A stretch of 31,537 bases of DNA from SYIM01 sp041182885. GTDB taxonomy: Bacteria; Pseudomonadota; Gammaproteobacteria; Burkholderiales; Burkholderiaceae_E. The translations under genes were made by a program, and so were the position numbers. The DNA lies in the NCBI GenBank assembly GCA_049423065.1, contig JBMSQB010000053.1, forward strand, positions 1 through 31,537, given 5' to 3'. This document shows positions 7,766 through 15,147 of the stretch, in pieces. Under the pieces are notes generated by a model. That model did no database searches. It was not told where the DNA came from and saw only the letters and a list, made by a program, of their open reading frames with translations. Position 1 is the stretch's first letter. Each line of letters starts with the position of its first letter.

Positions 7766-9306
7766 CCGAGGCGGGGCACCCACTACCGAGGCGGTATCCC
7801 ACTGTCGTTCATGCACTGGTCGACGCAGCGCGGTGCGCACCCGATGCGCCCGCGCTGATCTGCGGCGACGAGACCCTCAGCTATCGCGAGTACGCCGCCT
7901 GCGTGGCGGGGCTCGCTCGCGAACTCGCCAGGGGCTGCACGCCGGGTGACCGCATCGCGGTGCTGATGGCCAATTCCATCGACATCGCCATTGCAAGCTT
8001 CGCGGTGCAGGCCGCGGGACTGCAGCTGGTGCCGCTCAACCCAGCCTACACACCCCATGAGCTTGCGCCGATTCTTGCAAACGCAGCGCCTGTGGGGCTG
8101 ATTCATGATGCCGATTGCGCGTCCGCCATCCTCTCGCTCGCCACCGGCCAGGGTGTGCAGCATCGCTGGTCAGTCGGCCCGGAGCGGCGCCTCACACGCT
8201 GGCGCGGTGATCGACTCGATCTGGGCACGTTTCCCCTGCCCTCGCCCGAGGCACTCTCCACGCTTCAATACACTGGCGGCACCACCGGTCGCTCGAAGGG
8301 CGTGAACCTCACGCACGCGTCGGTTTCCATCAATGTCAGCCAGCGCGAGGCTCTGCTTCCCACCCGACTGGATAACGAACGCATTCTCGCGGTCACACCG
8401 CTCTTTCATGTGTATGCGGTCGCCATGGGCCTCTACCTGGCTGTGTTCTGCCGGGGAACGCTGGTGATCCTCCCGCGCTACCGCCCCGAGTGGGTGTTCG
8501 AGGCCATCGAACGTCATCGGATCACGCTGTTCTCAGGCAGCCCAACCCTCTTCACCGGCCTCATGGCGCACGAGGGCTTCGCCACCGCGGCACTTCAGTC
8601 GCTACGCCTCTGCTATTCCGGTGCGGCCGCGCTTCCGGTCCCGGTGCTCGAGCGCTGGCAGCAGGCAACCGGCTGCACGGTCGTGGAGGGTTACGGCCAG
8701 AGCGAGGCCGGACCGGTGCTGAGCTACAACCCGGTGGAAGGCGTTCGCAAGCCCGGATCGGTCGGCGTGGCGCTGCCGCTCACCGAGATACAGATTGTTG
8801 ATCTTGAGACAGGCAACCAGGTGCTGCCTGTGGGCCATAGCGGCGAGATCCGCGCCCGCGGCCCACAGATCATGCGGGGCTACCGCGGGCTGCCGGAAGA
8901 AACCGCCTCCGCACTTCGCGACGGCTGGCTCTACACCGGCGACATCGGCGAGTTCGACCACGATGGCTATCTGTTCATCCGCGACCGCAAGAAAGACATG
9001 GTGATCGTGGGCGGCTTCAATGTGTATCCCCGCGAGGTGGAGGAAGCGTTGCTCAGCCACCCGGATGTGCAGGAGGCCTCGGTCGTAGGCATTCCCGACA
9101 GCTACCGGGGCGAGGCGCTGGTGGCCTATGCGGTCGGGCGTGTGACGGTTCTGAACCGCGAGGCGCTGCAGGCGCACCTCGAGGCACGCCTCACGCGCTA
9201 CAAGGTGCCCGCGCATCTGGTTCAGGTGGACGCCCTCCCCAAGACGGCGGTGGGCAAGCCCGACAAACCGGCCTTGCGGAAGATGGCCTTGGCGTTGGCA
9301 AGGTAG
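7762..9306 (+). CDS. AMP-forming acyl-CoA synthetase/ligase
   Basis: A 514-residue ANL-superfamily enzyme that adenylates a carboxylic acid and transfers it to CoA. Motifs in order are the P-loop YTGGTTGRSKG (170-180), YGQSEAG (311-317), YTGDIGEFDHDGYLFIRDR (391-409) including the ribose-binding aspartate, the hinge/A8 region KKDMVIVGGFNVYP, and the C-terminal catalytic lysine in PKTAVGKPDK (K499). Length and motifs fit medium/long-chain fatty acid or aromatic acid ligases; the acid is unknown. The start is TTG 7762, which overlaps the thiolase stop (TTGA). No better ATG or GTG keeps the N-terminal domain intact. It is the last gene of the liv-type operon, so substrate uptake and CoA activation are probably co-regulated. 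No strong terminator is visible in the 123 bp that follow. Confidence 0.88.
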   Translation: MTEAGHPLPRRYPTVVHALVDAARCAPDAPALICGDETLSYREYAACVAGLARELARGCTPGDRIAVLMANSIDIAIASFAVQAAGLQLVPLNPAYTPHELAPILANAAPVGLIHDADCASAILSLATGQGVQHRWSVGPERRLTRWRGDRLDLGTFPLPSPEALSTLQYTGGTTGRSKGVNLTHASVSINVSQREALLPTRLDNERILAVTPLFHVYAVAMGLYLAVFCRGTLVILPRYRPEWVFEAIERHRITLFSGSPTLFTGLMAHEGFATAALQSLRLCYSGAAALPVPVLERWQQATGCTVVEGYGQSEAGPVLSYNPVEGVRKPGSVGVALPLTEIQIVDLETGNQVLPVGHSGEIRARGPQIMRGYRGLPEETASALRDGWLYTGDIGEFDHDGYLFIRDRKKDMVIVGGFNVYPREVEEALLSHPDVQEASVVGIPDSYRGEALVAYAVGRVTVLNREALQAHLEARLTRYKVPAHLVQVDALPKTAVGKPDKPALRKMALALAR

Positions 9307-9358
9307 CGGCGTCACAAATCCTTGTAGGCGGATTACTCCCGAATCGGATCGCGCCGTG

Positions 9359-9388
9359 TTGACACTCCCGGCTGCCCCCACCCACAAT
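9359..9388 (+). promoter_or_regulatory. Candidate sigma70 promoter of the NicX-like/CUT2/GDO-like operon
   Basis: A perfect -35 hexamer TTGACA (9359-9364) is followed, 18 bp later, by CACAAT (9383-9388), which matches the -10 consensus at four of six positions. Transcription would begin near 9395, about 35 nt before the ATG at 9430. It sits in the 123-bp gap after the acyl-CoA ligase, so the following five genes can be expressed independently of the liv-type operon. No clear operator was recognised. Confidence 0.5.
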
Positions 9389-9429
9389 CGGCCACTCTCT
9401 GCCAATGCGTTTTTGCTGCGAGCACGCTC

Positions 9430-10512
9430 ATGATCTCCCCCGCCTTACGCGCCACTGAAATCAACCCGGGCAAGCTTGGATTTCTGTTTCGTCGCCAGTT
9501 CGAGATGTCGAAAGTAGGCGCTGGCGAAACCGTTGTGCTGGTGAGCGATCTCGCCACCCGGCGCGAATATATCGAGGCCGCGTTCGCCGCCTGCGACGAA
9601 CTTGGGGCAGATGTCTACGAAATGCGCGTCAACTCGGTGCCTTCCTGGACCAAGGTGGGCGTGCCCACCATCGGCAAGTGCAAGGGCACCCTGGATGCGG
9701 TCAAGGCGGCCGATCTGCTCGTCATTTTTCATGTGCCCCTCTTCACCCGCTGGTTGAAGGAGGTGATGGACGGCGGCACCCGTGTTCTCATGATCATCGA
9801 CGGGCCCGATGATCTTGAGCAGCTCATATCGCCACCGGGTCTGAAAGACGCAGTGAAATATGCCGAGGCGCTGTACAGCCGTACCCGCGAGGTGCGGGTG
9901 GTGTCGGAGGCGGGCACCGATCTGCGCTACACACGGGGCGAGTATCCGGTGATGGCGCAGTGGGGGTTTTCAGACGAGCCCGGGCACTTCGATCACTGGG
10001 GCGGCGGTCATCTGCACACCTTCCCCAATGAAGGCTCGGCGAACGGGACGGTCGTCATTCAACCCGGAGACATCGTCATCCTGCCCTACTGCCGCTATGT
10101 GCAGGACACGATTCGCCTGGAGATTCAGGACGGTTTCGTCACCCGTGTCAGCGGGGGACTCGATGCCAAGCTGATGCGCGACTGGCTGGACGACGGCAAG
10201 TCGCATGACGCTGATCGCGATCCGTATGCGGTGTCGCATCTGGGCTGGGGGCTCAACCCGCAGGCCCGGTGGTATGCCATGGCGCTCCACGGTGAGGAGC
10301 CCGAGCGCCACCGCGCGGGCGCTCGCGTTTTCGCGGGCAATTTCCTGTTTTCCACCGGGCCCAATTCGCAGGGCGGGGGCAAGCGGACCACGCGCGGGCA
10401 TTACGATGTGCCGATGCGCGATTGCACCGTGATGCTGGACGGCCAGGTGATCATCGACAAAGGCCGGATCGTCGACCCCGCCATGCAGGTCCGGCGCGTC
10501 AGCATCACCTGA
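9430..10512 (+). CDS. NicX-like non-heme iron ring-cleavage dioxygenase (2,5-dihydroxypyridine 5,6-dioxygenase family)
   Basis: A 360-residue protein resembling 2,5-dihydroxypyridine 5,6-dioxygenase (NicX), an enzyme of aerobic nicotinate degradation with an M29-aminopeptidase-like fold. From memory, the iron ligands of Pseudomonas putida NicX are H265, H318 and D320. Here H270 (VSHLGWGLNP), H324 and D326 (RGHYDVPM) fall at nearly the same positions with the same H-x-D spacing. H101 in IFHVPLF may be the counterpart of a catalytic histidine. NicX opens the ring of a 2,5-dihydroxylated pyridine to N-formylmaleamate. The next steps of that pathway (deformylase NicD, amidase NicF, maleate isomerase NicE) are not in this window, so a related hydroxylated ring may be the real substrate. 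An M29-type aminopeptidase annotation is the main alternative. It leads an operon with a CUT2 importer and a gentisate dioxygenase-like bicupin. Confidence 0.7.
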   Translation: MISPALRATEINPGKLGFLFRRQFEMSKVGAGETVVLVSDLATRREYIEAAFAACDELGADVYEMRVNSVPSWTKVGVPTIGKCKGTLDAVKAADLLVIFHVPLFTRWLKEVMDGGTRVLMIIDGPDDLEQLISPPGLKDAVKYAEALYSRTREVRVVSEAGTDLRYTRGEYPVMAQWGFSDEPGHFDHWGGGHLHTFPNEGSANGTVVIQPGDIVILPYCRYVQDTIRLEIQDGFVTRVSGGLDAKLMRDWLDDGKSHDADRDPYAVSHLGWGLNPQARWYAMALHGEEPERHRAGARVFAGNFLFSTGPNSQGGGKRTTRGHYDVPMRDCTVMLDGQVIIDKGRIVDPAMQVRRVSIT

Positions 10513-10523
10513 GGATTCAGCAG

Positions 10524-12053
10524 GTGTCGCAGTCGGTCGGGCCCGAATCCCGCAGCATCTCGAGTCCCACCGCGGGCGTGCGCGAGGCCGTTCGGATCCG
10601 TTCGCTCTCCAAGTCTTTCGGCGCCACGCAGGCGCTCGACCAGGTCGACTTCACCGTCGCCGTGGGCGAGATCCATGCGGTGGTGGGCGAGAACGGAGCG
10701 GGGAAATCGACCCTCATCCGCATTCTGAGCGGCATCCATCAAGCCGACTCCGGTTCGATCGAGGTTGCAGGCCAGACGGTTCAGTTCAGCAGTCCGAGGG
10801 CTGCGATTGCGAGCGGCATTGTCACGATCCCGCAGGAGCTGCGGATGGTGCCCGCACTGTCAATTGCCGAGAACCTGATGCTGGGCAGCCTCCCCCTGAA
10901 GCGACGGTTCGGCATCGTGCCCGGCATCGACCGCTCGCGCATGAACGCCGAGGCACGCGAGCAGCTCGCGCATCTCAATCTCGACGTGGACGTGAGGAAG
11001 CCCATCCGCTCGCTCAGCTTTGCCGAGCAGCAACTGGTTGCAATCGCCAAGGCGCTTCGCCGGCAGTGCAGCGTCTTCATCCTTGATGAGCCAACAGCCG
11101 CGCTCGAATCGCGCGAAATCGACCGACTCTTTTCGGTGCTGGCGCGCATGAAGGCGGCCGGTACCGCCATCATCTACATTTCCCATCGGCTTGACGAAAT
11201 CGTCTCGCTCGCCGATCGCTGCACCGTGCTCCGCGACGGCCGCTTGGTCACGGTCTGCGAGCGAGGCCAATTTTCGATCAGTGACCTGATCCAGGCCATG
11301 ACCGGCCGCGCGGCCACGCACGAAGACAGTGCTGCCCGCCCCCACGGGCCGGAATTGCTCGCCGAGCACACCGCACAGACGCCCATTTCGCTTCGCGCCG
11401 GGCAGACCCTCGGCATCGCAGGGCTGCTGGGTAGCGGCGCAGATCTGAAAGTGCGTGGCCTGTTCGGCGCCGGGCCCGAGCCGACTACTGTTCGGCGGGC
11501 CGATGGCGCGACCGTACGCCTCGCGCAACCGGGCGATGCGATCGCACAGGGAATCGGCCTGGTCCCCGGCACGCGTTCGCTCGGGCTGGTCATGAACCAG
11601 TCGGTCCGCGACAACATCCTGCTTCCCAATCTGTTTCAGATCGGCTCCGTTTTCAGAATTGACCGGTCGCGTGCCGACGCGCTGGTCGATGAAATGATGG
11701 ATCTGATGGACATCCGCCCCCGCCGCCCGGAGGTCCGGGTGGGATCTCTCTCGGGTGGTAACCAGCAGAAGGTCATTCTTGCCAAATGGCTGGCGCGCCG
11801 TGTCTCCATCCTGCTGCTCGATGAGCCTACCCACGGCATCGACATCGCCGCCAAGATGCATGTACATGCACTGATCAGGCGCTTTACGCACCAGGGCGGT
11901 GGCGTGCTGGTGAGTTCCAGCGATCTCGGCGAACTCGCCCGCTTGTGTGATTCGGTGCTTGCCATGCGCGGGCGACAAATAGTGGGTCGCGTTGAACGCG
12001 CCGATGGCATGAACGAAGCGCGGCTGCGCGCTGCGCTCGAGAGGACACGCTGA
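10524..12053 (+). CDS. CUT2-family (RbsA-like) ABC transporter ATP-binding protein
   Basis: A 509-residue double ATPase typical of ribose/simple-sugar importers. The N-terminal half has a complete Walker A GENGAGKST (55-63), signature LSFAEQQ (164-170) and Walker B FILDEPTAAL (D188, E189). The C-terminal half has the degenerate P-loop normal for this family (GLLGSGADLKVRG), a consensus signature LSGGNQQK (409-416) and LLLDEPTHGID (D433, E434). The start is GTG 10524, 9 nt after GAGG (10511-10514). It gives a normal N-terminus, whereas upstream in-frame ATGs lie inside the NicX-like gene. The gap to that gene is 11 bp, and the stop overlaps the permease start (TGATG). Although the family is named for sugars, its position between two ring-cleavage enzymes argues for a non-sugar ligand. 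Confidence 0.88.
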   Translation: MSQSVGPESRSISSPTAGVREAVRIRSLSKSFGATQALDQVDFTVAVGEIHAVVGENGAGKSTLIRILSGIHQADSGSIEVAGQTVQFSSPRAAIASGIVTIPQELRMVPALSIAENLMLGSLPLKRRFGIVPGIDRSRMNAEAREQLAHLNLDVDVRKPIRSLSFAEQQLVAIAKALRRQCSVFILDEPTAALESREIDRLFSVLARMKAAGTAIIYISHRLDEIVSLADRCTVLRDGRLVTVCERGQFSISDLIQAMTGRAATHEDSAARPHGPELLAEHTAQTPISLRAGQTLGIAGLLGSGADLKVRGLFGAGPEPTTVRRADGATVRLAQPGDAIAQGIGLVPGTRSLGLVMNQSVRDNILLPNLFQIGSVFRIDRSRADALVDEMMDLMDIRPRRPEVRVGSLSGGNQQKVILAKWLARRVSILLLDEPTHGIDIAAKMHVHALIRRFTHQGGGVLVSSSDLGELARLCDSVLAMRGRQIVGRVERADGMNEARLRAALERTR

Positions 12054-12997
12054 TGGCTTCCAGTTCTGTTTCGTCGCGGCTGCTTGGCCAGATTCCGCTG
12101 ATCACGCTCCTTGCGCTGTGCGCCGCCACCGCGCTGATGACCGATCGCTTTCTGTCTCCCGTCAATCTCAACAACATCCTGGTTCAGTCGTCGATCATGG
12201 CGGTGATCGCAATCGGCATGACCTTCGTCATCATCGGCGGAGGATTCGACCTGTCGGTAGGGTCGACCGCGGCGCTGGCGGGTTGCGTGTCGGCCATGGT
12301 GATGCTTGAAGCCGGAATCGGTGCGGGCGTGGTGGCAGGTGTGCTCGTGGGCGCACTGGTGGGCCTGGTGAACGGCCTGGTCATTGCCTATCTTCGGGTG
12401 AACCCCTTCATCACCACACTCGGCACCATGGTGCTGGTTCGGGGCGTGGTGTTCCTGATTACTGGCGGGGCCCCCGTGGAGGGTGATGATGGCCTGCCCT
12501 CCGCCTTCGTGGGCTTTGGCTCCGCGCGAATCCTGGGGCTGCACGCGCTGGTCTGGGTACCCATCGTGCTGCTCGCTGTGCTGTCGTGGGTCATGCATGC
12601 CACTCCCTTTGGCCGGCATATCTACGCCACGGGCGGTGGCCGCGAAGCCGCCTATCTGTCGGGCGTTCCGGTTGCCCGAATCACCGCATCCACCTATGTC
12701 ATCTGCGGCGCGCTGGCGGGCGTTGCCGGCGTGATGCTCGCCGCGCGACTCCAGTCGGGTCAGCCCACTGCGGGCGAGTTTTATGAGCTGACCGCGATTG
12801 CGGCGGTCGTGCTGGGCGGAGCCGCCCTGCACGGCGGCGAAGGCACGCTCTACAAAAGCGTAATCGGTGTGTTCATCATGATCGTGCTCGGCAACAGTCT
12901 GAATCTGCTCAATGTTGATTCCTACTGGCAGCGGGTCGCGATTGGCGTGGTGATCATCGCTGCCGCCGCAGCAGACAGCCTGCGCTCCAGGCGTTAG
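12053..12997 (+). CDS. CUT2-family (RbsC-like) ABC transporter permease
   Basis: A 314-residue very hydrophobic inner-membrane protein of normal RbsC length. Characteristic segments are FLSPVNLNNILVQSS after the first helix, GGGFDLSVGST (64-74) with the conserved DLSVG loop, VNPFITTLGTMVLVRG, and TPFGRHIYATGGGREAAYLSG (the coupling region) followed by GVPVARI. The family builds a permease homodimer served by the double ATPase encoded just upstream. Its ATG overlaps the ATPase stop by one base, showing translational coupling. It is separated by 47 bp from the receptor gene, which has its own strong ribosome-binding site. Confidence 0.9.
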   Translation: MASSSVSSRLLGQIPLITLLALCAATALMTDRFLSPVNLNNILVQSSIMAVIAIGMTFVIIGGGFDLSVGSTAALAGCVSAMVMLEAGIGAGVVAGVLVGALVGLVNGLVIAYLRVNPFITTLGTMVLVRGVVFLITGGAPVEGDDGLPSAFVGFGSARILGLHALVWVPIVLLAVLSWVMHATPFGRHIYATGGGREAAYLSGVPVARITASTYVICGALAGVAGVMLAARLQSGQPTAGEFYELTAIAAVVLGGAALHGGEGTLYKSVIGVFIMIVLGNSLNLLNVDSYWQRVAIGVVIIAAAAADSLRSRR

Positions 12998-13044
12998 CAT
13001 TCAGACCATTCCCACTCACACTCACACTACCCAGGAGACACCCC

Positions 13045-13971
13045 ATGCGTCGCACGCTTCTGATGGCCGCTCTGGCCGCCATCACAACGCTTTCAGCCCC
13101 GCTCACCGTTGCCCAGGCTCAGGGAAAAACAACCATCGGCGTGTCCCTCCCGCAAGACGACAATCCGTTCTACATCGCGATGATGCGCGGCATTCGGGCC
13201 CGCGCGGGCGAACTCGGCTGGGAGGTGGTGTCGGTCTCGTCCAACGAAGACAAGCTCAAGCAGATCAACGGCGTGCAAGATCTGGTGGCCCGTGGCGTCA
13301 AGGGCGTGCTCATCTCGCCCATTGATGCCACCGGCGTCAACGCAGCCTACGATGCCGCCGCTGCCGGCAAAGTGCCGATCGTATCGGTGGCGCGTGGTTC
13401 CACCTCGCCCAACCAGACGCTGCATGTCGCCATGGACGAAAAGCAGATCGGCCGCGATATTGCCGAATGGACTGCCAGGAGCATTGGCGGCAAGGGCAAG
13501 GTGGCGATGCTGCTCGGGCCCTCGGGGGCGCCCACTTTCCGCAATCTCGCCGAGGGCTATACCGAAATCATGGCCAAGTATCCCGATATCCGGGTGGTAT
13601 TCCGCAACGACGGGCCACTCACCCGCGAGCGGGGCCTCAAGAACACCGAAGACGTGCTGGTCGCCAATCCCGATCTGGCAGCCATCTACACCGCCAATGA
13701 TGATGTCGCGCTCGGCGCCACCCAGGCGGTGCTTGCCGCCAACCGCAAAGGAAAGACCCTGGTTACCGGCATGAACGGCGTGCCGCCCGCACTGCGGTCG
13801 CTGAAGGAGGGCAACCTCGCCATGACAGTGGAGCTGAACCCGGTGCTCTGGGGCAGGATGGGTGTTGATGTGCTTTCCGAATACCTCAAGGGAAGCAAGG
13901 TCGAGCCGCGGGTGTTTATCAAGCATGTGTTGATCGACAGCGGCAACATCGATCAGAAGCTTCCGAAGTAA
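13045..13971 (+). CDS. CUT2-family (RbsB-like) periplasmic substrate-binding protein
   Basis: A 308-residue receptor with a signal peptide of about 25 residues (MRRTLLMAALAAITTLSAP, ending AQA before QGKTTIG). The mature part opens with TIGVSLPQDDNPFYIAMMRG, and contains GVKGVLISPIDATGV and IYTANDDVALGATQAV, all standard for the ribose-binding (Peripla_BP_4) fold. ATG 13045 follows AGGAGA (13033-13038). The 47-bp leader carries a short CACT-type direct repeat (about 13013-13028) of no evident role. It completes the importer with the two preceding genes and lies 33 bp before the gentisate dioxygenase-like gene. The ligand cannot be read from sequence; several pocket residues differ from what a ribose receptor would need, so a sugar is not assumed. 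Confidence 0.87.
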   Translation: MRRTLLMAALAAITTLSAPLTVAQAQGKTTIGVSLPQDDNPFYIAMMRGIRARAGELGWEVVSVSSNEDKLKQINGVQDLVARGVKGVLISPIDATGVNAAYDAAAAGKVPIVSVARGSTSPNQTLHVAMDEKQIGRDIAEWTARSIGGKGKVAMLLGPSGAPTFRNLAEGYTEIMAKYPDIRVVFRNDGPLTRERGLKNTEDVLVANPDLAAIYTANDDVALGATQAVLAANRKGKTLVTGMNGVPPALRSLKEGNLAMTVELNPVLWGRMGVDVLSEYLKGSKVEPRVFIKHVLIDSGNIDQKLPK

Positions 13972-14004
13972 TCGCCCCTGGGCCTCAATCCGGAGAACCG
14001 GGTC

Positions 14005-15039
14005 ATGAATGACGCCGTCACGGGCACGGGCAACGACCTGCCGCCCTATCTCGCCGATCTGTATCGGGCGAACCTCCATCCGCTCTGGGATCGATACAAG
14101 CGGATCACGCCGCGCGAGCCAAAACCTCGCGATACACCGTTCATCTGGCGCTGGCGTGACGTCGAGCCGCTGCTGCACCGGGCGGTATCGGAGGTGCCGA
14201 TTGAAGAGATCGAGCGACGTGCGCTCATCATGACCCATCCGAATTTCGGCGGCGATACCGCCACCAGTGCCAACATGCTCGGTGCCTTCACCGTGCTCGA
14301 TCCGGGTGAACAGGCGCGGCCGCACCGGCACACGGGCGCTGCATTGCGCTTTGCCGTGAAGGCCGAAGGGGCCGCCACCATCGTGAACGGCCGCTGGTGC
14401 GAGATGCACTCGGGCGACCTGATCCTCACCCCACCCATGGCCTGGCACGGACACATCAATCAGAGCAACCGCCGGATCATCTGGTTTGATGCCGCCAACA
14501 TGCCGCTCCTCTGCGCACTGAACGCCCATTTTTTCGAGGCTGGCGATCCGACCAACGATGACTACTGGAAGGTGGATGCCGGCGAAGAGCGCATCTGGCA
14601 GGCGGCCGGCCTCGCCTCGCCGGAGGCGGCCACGGTGCCGGGCTGCTCACCCAAATTCCACTACCCTGGCGCGGCCACCCGCGACACGCTCGCAGCCACT
14701 GCGCCAGGCGCAGACGGCGCGCGTACCGTGCGCTATGTGAACCCCGCCACGGGCGGCGCGGTCATGCCCACGCTCGACTGCTACGCCGTGCGGCTCAATG
14801 CCGATTCGCCCACGCGAACCCGCCGAGGCGCCTACACCTCCATGTGCCTGGTGGTGTCCGGGCACGGTCGGTCGCGAATCGGTGATGCCGAGTTCGAGTG
14901 GGGTCCGAACGACGTGTTCACCATCCCGTCCTGGCACTGGGCGACCCATGAGGCCCGCGGTGGCGAAGCCGATCTGTTCGTGGTGAGTGATCGGGTCGTG
15001 TTCGAGCGCCTGGAGTTGCTGCGCGAGGAGTGGCGTTGA
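14005..15039 (+). CDS. Gentisate 1,2-dioxygenase-like bicupin ring-cleavage dioxygenase
   Basis: A 344-residue protein of the gentisate / salicylate / 1-hydroxy-2-naphthoate dioxygenase family. The N-terminal cupin holds the iron ligands H107 and H109 in the family motif PHRHTGAALRF and H148 in MAWHGH. The second cupin begins after RYVNPATGGAVMPT, a stretch highly typical of this family, and ends with GPNDVFTIPSWHW. The enzyme would use O2 to cleave a ring between a hydroxylated and a carboxylated carbon; gentisate would give maleylpyruvate. No maleylpyruvate isomerase or fumarylpyruvate hydrolase is in the window, so the exact substrate is open. GGAG lies a few bases before ATG 14005. It is the last gene of the NicX-like/CUT2 operon. 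The hydroxylase that would make gentisate is encoded at 28597-29784. Confidence 0.82.
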   Translation: MNDAVTGTGNDLPPYLADLYRANLHPLWDRYKRITPREPKPRDTPFIWRWRDVEPLLHRAVSEVPIEEIERRALIMTHPNFGGDTATSANMLGAFTVLDPGEQARPHRHTGAALRFAVKAEGAATIVNGRWCEMHSGDLILTPPMAWHGHINQSNRRIIWFDAANMPLLCALNAHFFEAGDPTNDDYWKVDAGEERIWQAAGLASPEAATVPGCSPKFHYPGAATRDTLAATAPGADGARTVRYVNPATGGAVMPTLDCYAVRLNADSPTRTRRGAYTSMCLVVSGHGRSRIGDAEFEWGPNDVFTIPSWHWATHEARGGEADLFVVSDRVVFERLELLREEWR

Positions 15040-15147
15040 AGCGGGTCGCCACCGCGAGAGCGGGCTGACACCAGACGCCATCGTCGGGTCCACCGCCGAC
15101 CGGGCCGATAAGCTTCGCGTCAGGGTCGTTCGCTAAACTAGCCAGTT

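Noticed and set aside
6530..7840. 436-codon minus-strand open frame opposite the thiolase
   Set aside because: No domain and no ribosome-binding context; the plus-strand thiolase has complete catalytic motifs.
11636..13000. Long minus-strand open frame opposite the CUT2 ATPase and permease
   Set aside because: Composition rich in H, Q, R and G with no family motif; a shadow of the real genes.
13013..13028. CACT-type short tandem repeat before the RbsB-like gene
   Set aside because: Only about two to three imperfect units in a short leader; no sign of a repeat array or regulatory dyad.
13093..14529. Long open frame on the minus strand across the RbsB-like and GDO-like genes
   Set aside because: It lies opposite two well-supported genes, has no recognisable domain, and is rich in H, G and R, as expected of the antisense of G+C-rich coding DNA.
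15040..15147. Search for an acnD promoter or riboswitch in the 108-bp gap
   Set aside because: A TAAACT (15134-15139) is present, but no -35 at proper spacing and no strong secondary structure were found.
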